This document shows positions 1-7,300 of a stretch of DNA of 9,194 bases, one piece after another. The notes beneath the pieces are model-generated. The model was given only the letters and a program-made list of their open reading frames with translations, was not told where the DNA came from and did no database searches. The first letter of the stretch is position 1, and each line of letters begins with the position of its first letter. The stretch comes from Planctomycetota bacterium (GTDB lineage: Bacteria; Planctomycetota; UBA1135; UBA2386), in NCBI GenBank assembly GCA_020425885.1, contig JAGQRA010000105.1, forward strand, positions 1 through 9,194, written 5' to 3'. Both the position numbers and the translations under genes were made by a program.

Positions 1-874
1 GATAGGCGGCGAACAGCTCGAGCTGCAGCTTCAGGAAGCGACCGGCCTTGCTGACCAACCACGACCGCCGCCGCAGCCGACCGTTGTTGTCGCGCATCAT
101 CGCGTCCGTCAGGTTGATCGCGAACAGAGGGTTGAACACGTTCCGCGGCAGCGTCGAGGGCACCGTTCGGTGCTCGACCTGCACTCCGAATCGGTGCCGA
201 CACTGCCGCGCATAGGTGGCCTTCTCGTCCGAGATCAGCGTCGCCGGTCGCCCGCCGAGGAGACGCTCCATGCGACCGAACACCTGCCGCACGCAGTCGT
301 TGCCGCGATCGCGGCGGCGTCCGACCTTCGCCTCATGGCGCTCCAGCCACCGCCGGCGCCAGCTGCCGCCCTTGGCTACTCGTCGGATCGGCGCCACGTC
401 GGTGGCGATCACGAACTTGCTGTTGCGGTCGATCAGCACGGGCACGGTCAACGGCTCGATGCTGCGCTGCTCGAAGCTCTCGAGCTCGTCGATCATGAGC
501 GTCCGCCCGGCAGGCAGGCCAGCGAGCAGGTTGCGGTTGAGCATCCGCAGATGGCGGCCGATCTTGCGGAACTTCTTCTGCACCGCGTGCACGTCGAGTC
601 CCAGTACGCGCCCGGCCTGGCGCAGGCCGACGCCGCTCGTCAACAGCTGGAAGAGCAGGGCGTTGTCGTGTGGACGGCGGTCGCGGTAGTCGAGGCGGAA
701 GGTCTGGCGTGAGAACCCACGCCGACAGACCTTGCACCGGAACCGGGGGACCGCCTCCCGTTGGCATCGCGGTCGGTAGCTGCCGTTGCGACGATAGAAG
801 CGCTGCGGCGGTCTCCTGAACGCCGGGCATCGCCGGTTAGGGCACCGCACGGGGACGAAATCGAGTTCGGACAT
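1..874 (-). CDS. IS1-like DDE transposase, zinc-ribbon type, C-terminus cut by window edge
   Basis: The reading frame runs from the ATG at 874 to the window edge, giving 291 residues without a stop. The N-terminus is a zinc ribbon: C11-x4-C16 (CPNRRC) and C47-x2-C50 (CKVC), followed by RRGFSRQTFRLDYR. A helix-turn-helix-like stretch follows at about residues 82-115 (LTSGVGLRQAGRVLGLDVHA). The catalytic domain has acidic motifs LMIDELESFE (D129), LISDEKATYA (D216) and NLTDAMMRDN (D257/D262), then GRLRRRSWLVSKAGRFLKL, which resembles the RLxRKTxCFS end of IS1 InsB. From family knowledge such enzymes cut and join insertion-sequence ends. The start is supported by GGAAGGAG just upstream. No frameshift or internal stop is seen, so the element may be intact, with the last residues and the second terminus lying outside. 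The IS1-like label rests on recognised motifs; IS1595-like is the main alternative. Confidence 0.85.
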   Translation of the reverse strand, partial: MSELDFVPVRCPNRRCPAFRRPPQRFYRRNGSYRPRCQREAVPRFRCKVCRRGFSRQTFRLDYRDRRPHDNALLFQLLTSGVGLRQAGRVLGLDVHAVQKKFRKIGRHLRMLNRNLLAGLPAGRTLMIDELESFEQRSIEPLTVPVLIDRNSKFVIATDVAPIRRVAKGGSWRRRWLERHEAKVGRRRDRGNDCVRQVFGRMERLLGGRPATLISDEKATYARQCRHRFGVQVEHRTVPSTLPRNVFNPLFAINLTDAMMRDNNGRLRRRSWLVSKAGRFLKLQLELFAAY

Positions 875-882
875 CTGGTTGG

Positions 883-905
883 CTCCTTCCGGGCCTCGCG
901 GCCCG
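883..905 (-). promoter_or_regulatory. Transposase ribosome binding site with adjoining GCGA-loop hairpin
   Basis: On the minus strand a perfect 6-bp GC stem (CGGGCC/GGCCCG, 905-900 paired with 895-890) closes on the loop GCGA, a GNRA-type tetraloop. It is followed directly by GGAAGGAG (890-883) and, eight bases later, the transposase ATG. The SD is strong. The hairpin sits immediately 5' of it and could affect ribosome access; this role is inferred. Confidence 0.5.
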
Positions 906-1009
906 ACCAACCCTCTGTGTTCCGCATTCGCCAGCCGTTACAGGGTTCCCCACTCAAGACATCAGTTCTCGACCGCCCTTCCGCGTATGGGCCCGAGCAC
1001 CGGGGCGGC

Positions 1010-1015
1010 TACCCT
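1010..1015 (+). promoter_or_regulatory. Candidate -10 box for a leaderless antiporter mRNA
   Basis: TACCCT fits the TANNNT form of a -10 element and ends 7 bases before the ATG at 1023. No SD-like purine run lies between them; the spacer is C-rich. That spacing would place transcription start at or next to the start codon. No good -35 is visible. This is pattern evidence only. Confidence 0.4.
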
Positions 1016-1022
1016 CCCCCCT

Positions 1023-2192
1023 ATGACCGACGCAGCGGTCCTGCTGATTCTCGGGATGCTGTTCCTGCTCGGCCTGGTCTCCGACTTCGTCGGCCGGCGG
1101 ACGTTCCTGCCGCGGGTGACGATGCTGTTGATCACCGGCATCGTCATCGGTCCATCGGGCCTCGGTGCCGTGCCGGACGAGTTCGTGGCGACGTGGTTTC
1201 CACTGCTGACCGACATCGCGCTCGGCATGATCGGCTTCCTGCTCGGCGAGAAGTTCCGACTGTCGGCGATCCGGCGGCGTGGTCGGGTGGTGGTCGGGCT
1301 GTCGATCGGCAAGGTGCTCGGCGCAGCCGCGACCGTGCTCGTCGTCATGCTGCTCAGCGGCGTCGACCTGCCGGTCGCGCTACTGTTCGCCGGCATCGCG
1401 CCGGCGACGGCGCCGGCGGCGACGTTCGACGTCGTGCGCGAGACCGGGGCCGAGGGCGAGTTTCCGGACACGTTGCTCAGCGTCGCGGCCGTCGACGACG
1501 CCTGGGGGCTGTTGCTGTTCTCGCTGCTGATGGCCGCGGCCGCCGCGGTGCTCGGTCACGGCGGGCTCGGTGGCGGGATCCTCGCCGGCGTCGGCGAGAT
1601 CGCCGGCAGTCTGGCGCTCGGGCTCGCGATCGGCGTGCCGATGGCGTTCCTGACCGGCCGCATTCGACCCGGCGAGCCGACCCTGGCGGAAGCGCTCGGG
1701 ATGGTGATGGTCTGCAGCGGCGCGGCGCTGTGGTTCGGGCTGTCACCGATCCTGGCGACGATGGCGCTGGGCAGCGTGGTGGCGAGCCTGGCCCGCCATC
1801 ACCGTCGGCCGTTCCACGCCATCGAGAACGTCGAGTGGCCGTTCCTGATCATGTTCTTCATGCTGGCCGGGGCCTCGCTCGAGTTCTCGCATCTGCGCGA
1901 GCTGGGTTGGATCGGCGTCGTCTACATCGTCGGCCGCGTCATCGGCATAAACCTCGGCATCCGGCTCGGCGGCGCCGCGATCGGCGCGGCACCGGTGCTG
2001 CGTCGCTGGCTCGGGTTGGCGCTGCTGCCCCAGGCCGGGGTGGCGATCGGCATGGCTCTGTTGGCCTCGCAGCGCTTCCCGGCGCTGGGCGAGCAGATCC
2101 TGCCGATCGTGCTGGCGTCGACGGTGGTGTTCGAGCTGTCGGCGCCGATCATCACGCGGCGGGTGCTGAAGGTGGTCGGCGAGCGCGGCTGA
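1023..2192 (+). CDS. Cation:proton antiporter, CPA2 family (Na+/H+ or K+/H+ exchanger domain)
   Basis: This is a 389-residue, very hydrophobic inner-membrane protein made almost entirely of transmembrane helices (roughly 12-13), typical of the Na+/H+ exchanger fold. It exchanges a monovalent cation for protons. TM1 begins at once (AAVLLILGMLFLLGLVSDF), followed by the conserved LLITGIVIGPSGLG segment. The helix-5 motif AAVDDAWGLLLFS carries D158-D159, at nearly the same positions as the ion-binding Asp pair of NapA-type electrogenic antiporters. LLPQAGVAIGMALL near the C-terminus matches the conserved late helix. There is no RCK/TrkA_N regulatory domain, unlike KefB/KefC, and the length suits a transporter-only protein. 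The start was chosen at 1023 because TM1 follows directly; in-frame ATGs at 879 and 987 would add a non-hydrophobic, unlikely leader. The ion specificity cannot be read from sequence. It is divergent from the transposase and convergent with the next gene. Confidence 0.88.
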   Translation: MTDAAVLLILGMLFLLGLVSDFVGRRTFLPRVTMLLITGIVIGPSGLGAVPDEFVATWFPLLTDIALGMIGFLLGEKFRLSAIRRRGRVVVGLSIGKVLGAAATVLVVMLLSGVDLPVALLFAGIAPATAPAATFDVVRETGAEGEFPDTLLSVAAVDDAWGLLLFSLLMAAAAAVLGHGGLGGGILAGVGEIAGSLALGLAIGVPMAFLTGRIRPGEPTLAEALGMVMVCSGAALWFGLSPILATMALGSVVASLARHHRRPFHAIENVEWPFLIMFFMLAGASLEFSHLRELGWIGVVYIVGRVIGINLGIRLGGAAIGAAPVLRRWLGLALLPQAGVAIGMALLASQRFPALGEQILPIVLASTVVFELSAPIITRRVLKVVGERG

Positions 2193-2266
2193 TGCCAATG
2201 GTCCCGCCGGTTTCACCGCCAGATCGGAGTAGGCGTCGGTTCGGGCCGTCCCCGGTACATCGGCGA

Positions 2267-2656
2267 TCAGAACAAGCGCATCGGCGGCGCCTGAGGGTGA
2301 GAGGCCCATGTCCGGACGTACGAGTCGCCAGTCCACGAGAACACGCCGGTCTGATTGCCGCCGCCGTCGCCGCTCAGGTTGACGTACTCGAGGACCCCCG
2401 AGATCGGGTCCCACGTGTAGAGGCCATAGCCGCGCAGGCCGTTGGCGTCGAAGTTGATCCACCGGCCCGTGTTGCCACCGGGCGCATCCGGGAAGAAGGC
2501 GAACCGCTGCGTCGGGTTCACCACGCCCCTGACTTCGACCTGCCATGACTGGCTGGCCGGGTCGACCGGTGGGGGAGCATCCTGGGCATTCACCCTGACA
2601 CCGAGGGCCAGGAACAGGACGGATACGAACATCATGGACACGAGTCTCTGCAGCAC
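2267..2656 (-). CDS. Small secreted protein of unknown function
   Basis: This 129-residue protein has a clear signal peptide: MLQRLVS, a hydrophobic core (MMFVSVLFLALGV), then RVNA before QDAPPP, so cleavage is likely after residue 24. The mature part of about 105 residues is rich in Gly, Trp and aromatics, with alternating patterns suggesting beta strands (VEVRGVVNPTQRFAFFPDAP, then LRGYGLYTWDPISGVLEYVN). No cysteines are present in the mature region and no catalytic motif is recognised. The GTG start at 2656 is chosen because GAGGAG lies five bases upstream; the ATGs at 2635 and 2632 are too far from it and would cut the signal sequence. It is convergent with the antiporter and divergent from the lipoprotein gene. 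The function is unknown; a small extracytoplasmic beta protein is the most that can be said. Confidence 0.7.
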   Translation of the reverse strand: MLQRLVSMMFVSVLFLALGVRVNAQDAPPPVDPASQSWQVEVRGVVNPTQRFAFFPDAPGGNTGRWINFDANGLRGYGLYTWDPISGVLEYVNLSGDGGGNQTGVFSWTGDSYVRTWASHPQAPPMRLF

Positions 2657-2667
2657 GGGGTCTCCTC
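2657..2667 (-). promoter_or_regulatory. Shine-Dalgarno that decides the GTG start
   Basis: On the minus strand GAGGAG occupies 2667-2662 and is followed by five bases and the GTG at 2656. The next in-frame ATG lies 26 bases from it. This spacing favours GTG as the start of the small secreted protein and yields a complete signal peptide with a basic N-region. Confidence 0.6.
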
Positions 2668-2804
2668 GCTTTTCGGGGGGGCCGGGTACGGCGCCGTCCC
2701 GAGTCGACGATTGCTCGGGGCGTGCCGCGCCATTTGGTGTCGGCAATCACCCGGGAAGTTCTCGCCGAATCCATTCCTCGGCTGGCGTGGCTTCGCTGCG
2801 TCAC

Positions 2805-2880
2805 GGCCTGGCCACTCCGCTGTCGAAGGGCATGCGCCAACGCGTGCGGCTGGCGCAGGCGTTGGCTCACGGCCCTTCGG
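2805..2880 (+). pseudogene. Relic of an ABC transporter ATPase (signature-motif fragment)
   Basis: Codons 2820-2876 read LSKGMRQRVRLAQALAHGP. This is the ABC signature helix region of ABC-2-type (drug/Nod-like exporter) ATPases, where family members have (Y/L)SKGMRQRVxLAQALxHDP ahead of the Walker B LLLDEP. The preceding GLATP also fits the usual lead-in. No Walker A is found upstream, no Walker B or D-loop follows, and the frame continues into unrelated residues (SAPHPGR) ending at 2915. The host reading frame upstream (from 2442) is antisense to the small secreted gene and does not look coding. I interpret this as a roughly 60-75 base remnant left by deletion or recombination. It lies between divergent genes, just before the lipoprotein start. 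Confidence 0.55.
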
Positions 2881-2893
2881 CACCCCATCCCGG

Positions 2894-2899
2894 TAGGAT
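2894..2899 (+). promoter_or_regulatory. Candidate -10 box for a leaderless lipoprotein mRNA
   Basis: TAGGAT matches TANNNT and ends nine bases before the ATG at 2909, with no SD between. The arrangement is the same as in front of the antiporter gene. No convincing -35 is visible at standard spacing; upstream DNA is the ABC-ATPase relic. Confidence 0.4.
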
Positions 2900-2908
2900 G
2901 TCGCCGCG

Positions 2909-3700
2909 ATGGTGAGCCGCGCCCTGATCTGCCTGCCCTTCCTTTTCGCCGCCGCCTGCACCGCGGTCGAGTGGCTGCCACCCGCTCCCGACCTGCCGCA
3001 AGGCTGGCGGCACTGTCGCCTGTTCGTCAGCGACGATGCCTACGTGCTGGCGCGCGATGAGGGCGCGGCCGCGGAAGTGCAGGCGATCGCCGCTGCGACC
3101 CGCGCCGCGATCGGCCGCGAGATCGGGCGCGATCCGGGACGCGGGCTGATCCTTGCGCTGTCGGCTCCCGACCCGCTGCCGATCGACGGGGCCGAGGCCT
3201 ATGCCGACGCCGTTTCGGCCTGGCTCGAGGAGCTCACGGGTGACCGCGCATCCGACTCCGACGGCGCGTCATCGTTCGGGCACGAGGACGGCAAACCTGA
3301 CCTCGCGTTCGACCCAGCGCTGCCCCTGCACCTGTTGGCAGCACCGGTGCCAGGTGGCGAGCCGCGGCTCGACCTGCCGCCTGCGCTCGTCGAGCTGGCC
3401 GCCTTCGTCCTGATCCTGCCGACCCGCTCGTGTCTGGAGACGACCTCCGAGGCGGTCATCGAGGCAGCGATCGCGGCCGAGAGGATCAGTCGGGCGGAGG
3501 TGTGGACGGCCTCGGTCCTCGTCGGTCATCCGGCGACGCTGATGAGCGACGAACTCGACAGGGTGAACTCCGTGGTTCTCCATCAGTCGTGGCTGCGTGG
3601 ATTGGGGCTCGAGCCCGCGCAACGCGAAGCGATGCTGCTGCGGATGGGCGTGAAATGCGAGGCGCCGGTCGAAGGCGAAATCCGCCGCGACCAGGACTGA
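2909..3700 (+). CDS. Putative lipoprotein of unknown function
   Basis: This is a 263-residue protein beginning MVSRALICLPFLFAAACTAVE. It has a short hydrophobic signal followed by the lipobox AAAC, giving a predicted lipidated C17 and a membrane-anchored mature protein. The rest is a soluble, Ala/Leu/Glu-rich chain. A predicted helical region at about 55-72 (AAAEVQAIAAATRAAIGREI) precedes LILALSAPDPLPIDGAEAY, and an acidic Ser/Asp-rich linker (DRASDSDGASS) follows at about 112-122. A hydrophobic stretch, ELAAFVLILPTRSCL, lies near residue 165. The C-terminal part is helical and ends in a charged tail. I recognise no domain family or catalytic motif. The start at 2909 is supported by the signal peptide. 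The next gene follows after 154 bases on the same strand, so co-transcription is possible but not shown. Confidence 0.72.
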   Translation: MVSRALICLPFLFAAACTAVEWLPPAPDLPQGWRHCRLFVSDDAYVLARDEGAAAEVQAIAAATRAAIGREIGRDPGRGLILALSAPDPLPIDGAEAYADAVSAWLEELTGDRASDSDGASSFGHEDGKPDLAFDPALPLHLLAAPVPGGEPRLDLPPALVELAAFVLILPTRSCLETTSEAVIEAAIAAERISRAEVWTASVLVGHPATLMSDELDRVNSVVLHQSWLRGLGLEPAQREAMLLRMGVKCEAPVEGEIRRDQD

Positions 3701-3854
3701 ACGCCGCACGCGTGCCGTCGGGGAGCAGCCCGAGCGCGTGCCGGATGTTTGACTTCGCCGGTCACGAACCGCGATCTCCTCACCTCCTGACTGCAGCCAC
3801 GCTCGGCGCCCGTCGTGCCGAGTGGAGCGACCACGAAGGAAACGGAGACGACCA

Positions 3855-4289
3855 ATGGTGAACCTCATCCCCGCGCCGATGAAGAAAAAGCTCGAAGAGA
3901 AGTGCAAGAAGGCCGCCAGCAAGGTGGCGAAGATCGCACCCGGCGAGAGCAACGAGAAGAAGATCGAGAAGCTGCTCCGCGATGCGGTGTGCAAGGAGGT
4001 CGATGGACTGGACCAGAGAGCGCTCCGGCTGGCGGCCGAGCAGCTCGCGAAGGTCGGCCGCAGCCACAGCGCGAAGGCGGCCAACGCCCCGGTCAAGGTC
4101 GACGCCAAACCAACCATCAAGAAGCCCGGTAGCGGCGTGCCATCGCTGACCCTGCCGCTCCGTTCGATCATGCTCAACGAGCGCCTCGGAACGAAGGGCA
4201 AGCTCGCGCTCAAGATCTGGGCCGACCCGAGGAACCTGAAGAACGCCGACAAGGGCGTGATGCTCTACTTCACGGTGACCGACTTCTGA
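3855..4289 (+). CDS. Lysine-rich protein of unknown function
   Basis: This 144-residue protein is basic, with about 23 lysines, mostly in the first 90 residues. Residues 9-67 look like two amphipathic helices (MKKKLEEKCKKAASKVAKIA, then NEKKIEKLLRDAVCKEV) carrying C17 and C46. A flexible Ala/Lys/Pro linker (about 70-94) resembles histone-tail-like basic linkers. The C-terminal 50 residues seem more structured and beta-rich (SLTLPLRSIML, KLALKIWAD, VMLYFTVTDF). There is no signal peptide, so it is probably cytoplasmic. The start at 3855 is set by GGAG seven bases upstream; an in-frame ATG at 3822 lacks an SD and would add an Arg-rich leader. Its AAG-rich codons contrast with neighbouring GC-heavy genes, mainly because of lysine content. 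Nucleic-acid binding is a weak possibility from charge alone; no family is recognised. Confidence 0.7.
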   Translation: MVNLIPAPMKKKLEEKCKKAASKVAKIAPGESNEKKIEKLLRDAVCKEVDGLDQRALRLAAEQLAKVGRSHSAKAANAPVKVDAKPTIKKPGSGVPSLTLPLRSIMLNERLGTKGKLALKIWADPRNLKNADKGVMLYFTVTDF

Positions 4290-4291
4290 AT

Positions 4292-4329
4292 CGGACCGCG
4301 ACCGCGGCATCAGGGCAGCCCTCGGTCCG
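4292..4329. terminator. Hairpin between convergent genes, possible bidirectional terminator
   Basis: CGGACCG (4292-4298) and CGGTCCG (4323-4329) are perfect inverted repeats of 7 bp. The intervening 24 bases hold a second small inverted repeat, AGGGC-A-GCCCT. It starts three bases after the stop of the lysine-rich gene and ends eleven bases before the end of the protease gene, a fitting place for shared termination. There is no T-run on either side, so classical intrinsic termination is uncertain. Confidence 0.4.
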
Positions 4330-4339
4330 GCCCGTCGGT

Positions 4340-7300
4340 TCAGCCGATGGTGAAGGTCAGCGTATCGGTGAGCGTCATCACCGGCACCGTGCAACCGCCC
4401 GGCGCCTTGAAGTCGGCGCCCTGGACGTGGAAGCGGAGCCCGACGACGGCCGCGGTGCACGGGATCGACAACGTGTGGCTGCTGCCCATGACGGCGGCTG
4501 CCCAGTTCGGTCCGATGGTGCACGCGGTGCAGTACCTCGTGTTCATCAGGGTGAGGCCGAGGCCGATGAACGGCGTCCTGGCGACGTTGCCGAGGCTGAT
4601 CGTCACGCGGCCGCCGACGTTGGGCGAGCCGGTGGCGGCGATCGTCGTCGGACCGCAGGCGTGGGCCAGCCGCGTGACCGTGCCATTGCCGTTGCCGGTG
4701 TCGACGACCAGGTCGAAATTGCCGGTGGCGCCGAGGAAGCCACCGACGCGGACCAGGTAGTCGACGCCGTTCTGCAGGTTGACCGACAGGCGTGAGCCGG
4801 TGCCGCAGGCGTCGTCGTTGCACCCCAGCGATTGCAGCGCGTTGCAGCTGCCGGCGAAGACCTCGAGCACCGTGTCGAACGTCGCCGTGGCGGTGCAGGT
4901 CGAGAACGTGTGCTGGCCGGCGCAGCCGGCGGTGAAGCGGAACCACACGTCGCAGGCGGCGAGGCCGCAGTTCCAGGCCGGCAGCGAGGTGGTCGAGGTC
5001 GCGTTGGCGAAGGGGCCATTGGTGCCGAGGGTGACGGGCGTGGCGGATTGGCAGTGGTCGTTGGCCGCGGTGCCGCCGATGACGAGATCGAAGCTGCCTT
5101 GGGCACCCTGATAGCCGCCGACCCGGATCAGGTAGTCGAGTCCGCCGGTGACCGGCACCGTGACCGCGGAACCCCTGCCGCAGCCGCCGCCGCCGTCGTC
5201 ATTGCAGGCCAGACTCACCGGCGACCCGCAGCTGCCGTCGAACACCTCGAGCACGGTGTCGAAGCTGCGGGTCGCGGTGCACGTGCTTACGGCCAGATTG
5301 CCGGTGTGGCCGCAGTGGTAGCTGAACCAGACATCGGCACCGGTGGCGTTGCCGCATGGCCATTGCTGGACCGACTGGTCGGCGCCGAGGTTGCAGAACG
5401 AGCCGTTGATGCCGTCGACGACCGCGACCGCGCCGCCGCATTCGTCGTTCGGCTGGTTCTCCTTCACCAGCAGCATGAACGTGCCCATCGCACCCTGGCT
5501 GCCGCCGACGCGGACCAACACGGTCTGCGCCGCCACGACCGGCACCTCGAGCTCCGCTGCCCGCCCGCACCAGGTGTCGTTGCAGCCGATCGACGTCAGG
5601 CCGTTGCAGTTGCCCGAGAACGCCTCGATGACGGTGTCGAAGCTGGCGCCCGGACAGGTGCTGAGGGTCAGCGTCGTCGTCTGCGCGCATTGGATCGTGT
5701 ACTCGAACCAGACGTCGTTGCCGCCCTGGCCGCAGGCCCAGGCCGGCGCCGATGTCGTCGCCCCGGCATTCGAGTACGGACCGTTGAGCCCGAGCATCAG
5801 CGGCAGCGCATCGGCGCACTCGTCCGCGATGTTGCAGGGCGTGATGTTGAGGTCGAAGTTGCCGACGTCCCGGCTTTGGCCGCCGACCCGGATCCAGTAG
5901 CGCTGGTTGGCCATGGTGTTGACGGCCACCATCGAGGCCAGACTGCCGCTGCCGCAGGCGGCTCCCATGTCGTCGTTGCAACCGAGCAGATTGCCGCCGC
6001 AGCCGTCGAACACCTCGAGCACGGTGTCGAGCGTCCGGTTGTACGAGCAGGTGTCGAATCGGGTGCTGCCGGTGCAGGTCGCGAGGTACATGAACCAGCA
6101 GTCCTTGCCGACATTCGAGCCGCAGCTGAACGGCGGTTGCGAGTCGGTGGCGCCGTTGTTGGTGTAGGTGCCGTTGGCACCGTTGGTGACCGCCAGGGCC
6201 TGGGCGCATTCGTCGTTGCCATGCCGCGGCGGTCCGACGCAGACCGTGGCGATCGCGGCCTGCAGGGCGGGCTTGGTGATCTGCGTGCCGGAATTGACCG
6301 TCGCACCGACCGGGTTGCCGCAGCCGCCGTTGGTGTGGATGCCGATCGCCTTGCCGCTGTTGAGATCGAGGATCGGCGATCCGGAGTTGCCGCCGCAGCT
6401 GTCGATCTGGTGATTGATCACATCGCCGGCGGCGTACGACGTGACGGCTCCGTCATGCGTCTGCAGGGTCTGATTGCGGGTGCCGGTGTTGTTGGCGGCG
6501 ACGCACGTGCAGCTGGCGTTGGCGCCCGGTGCGCCGTCGCTGTCGGTGCCGTCGATGCCGAAACCGGTGACCCGGATCGCCGTGCCGACCGCGGGCATGA
6601 CGGTCGTCAGATCGAAGCTCGAGCCCTGGGTCTGGAACGTCGTCAAGCCGCTGGTCGGATTCGGGAAACAACGGAACACCCAGTAGTCGTCACCGACACC
6701 GGTGAAGACGTGCACCGAGTTGGCATGATCGACGGCGAACTGCAGCGACACCGGCGGGTGGCGCAACGCGCAGTTGCGCATCGACGCCGGAACCGAGAAG
6801 GCGAGGACTTCGCCCGGCGCGGCGCAGTGCCCGGCCGACAGGTGGCAGCGGTCGGGGCCGGAGGTCGGCTGATCGATGATCCAGCCGGTGCAACCCTGGG
6901 GCAGCAGGCGGCCGATCCGGCGGTCGTTGGTGACGAAGCGATCGTCGGTGGGGCCGCAGATCGTCTGCGGCGAGGGATTCTGCGCGGTGGCGTCGCCGGC
7001 CATCACCTTGTCGATCGCGAAGGAGTTCTTCGCCGTTCCCGGGCCGGCGATCAGCTCGACCAGGACGGTGCCGCCGTTCATGTAGGCGCTGCTGAAGCTC
7101 CATTCCTCCAGGTTCTTCTGCCGCATCAGCATGATGTCGCCGTCGTCGAGCGAGACGATGCGCAGGTAGCTGCCCTTGTCGAGCCAGGTCCTGACGAAGT
7201 GGAGCCGCAGCCACGGCGTGTTCGCCGGCATCGTCACCAGCTCGCGATGCACGACTCCGGCGACCGGCGTCGGGTTGCCATGAACGCCGCTGTCGATGGC

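Noticed and set aside
879..1022. A 48-residue N-terminal extension of the antiporter from the ATG at 879.
   Set aside because: The extension is non-hydrophobic, lacks an SD, and would overlap the transposase leader. The first membrane helix begins right after the ATG at 1023.
2193..2266. Possible terminator between the convergent antiporter and small secreted genes.
   Set aside because: The only pairing, around GCCGGT-TTC-ACCGCC, has an internal mismatch and a 3-base loop; no longer stem or T-run was found.
761..2548. A 595-residue open frame on the plus strand over the transposase start, the antiporter and the small secreted gene.
   Set aside because: The composition is Arg-rich and repetitive, it crosses four gene boundaries, and the antiporter frame at the same place encodes clear membrane helices. 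It is a shadow frame.
1743..2981. A 412-residue minus-strand frame covering the small secreted gene and part of the antiporter.
   Set aside because: It is Arg/Pro-rich, low-complexity and incompatible with the signal-peptide-bearing frame and the antiporter; no family features were seen.
3706..3733. A 10-bp palindrome (GCACGCGTGC) and a short TCGGG/CCCGA hairpin after the lipoprotein gene.
   Set aside because: The stems are short, there is no T-run, and such palindromes are frequent in DNA of this GC content. It could end transcription but the evidence is too thin to annotate.
3749..3777. TTGACT as a -35 element for the lysine-rich gene.
   Set aside because: No -10-like hexamer lies 16-18 bases downstream (CGATCT is a poor match), so no promoter is called.
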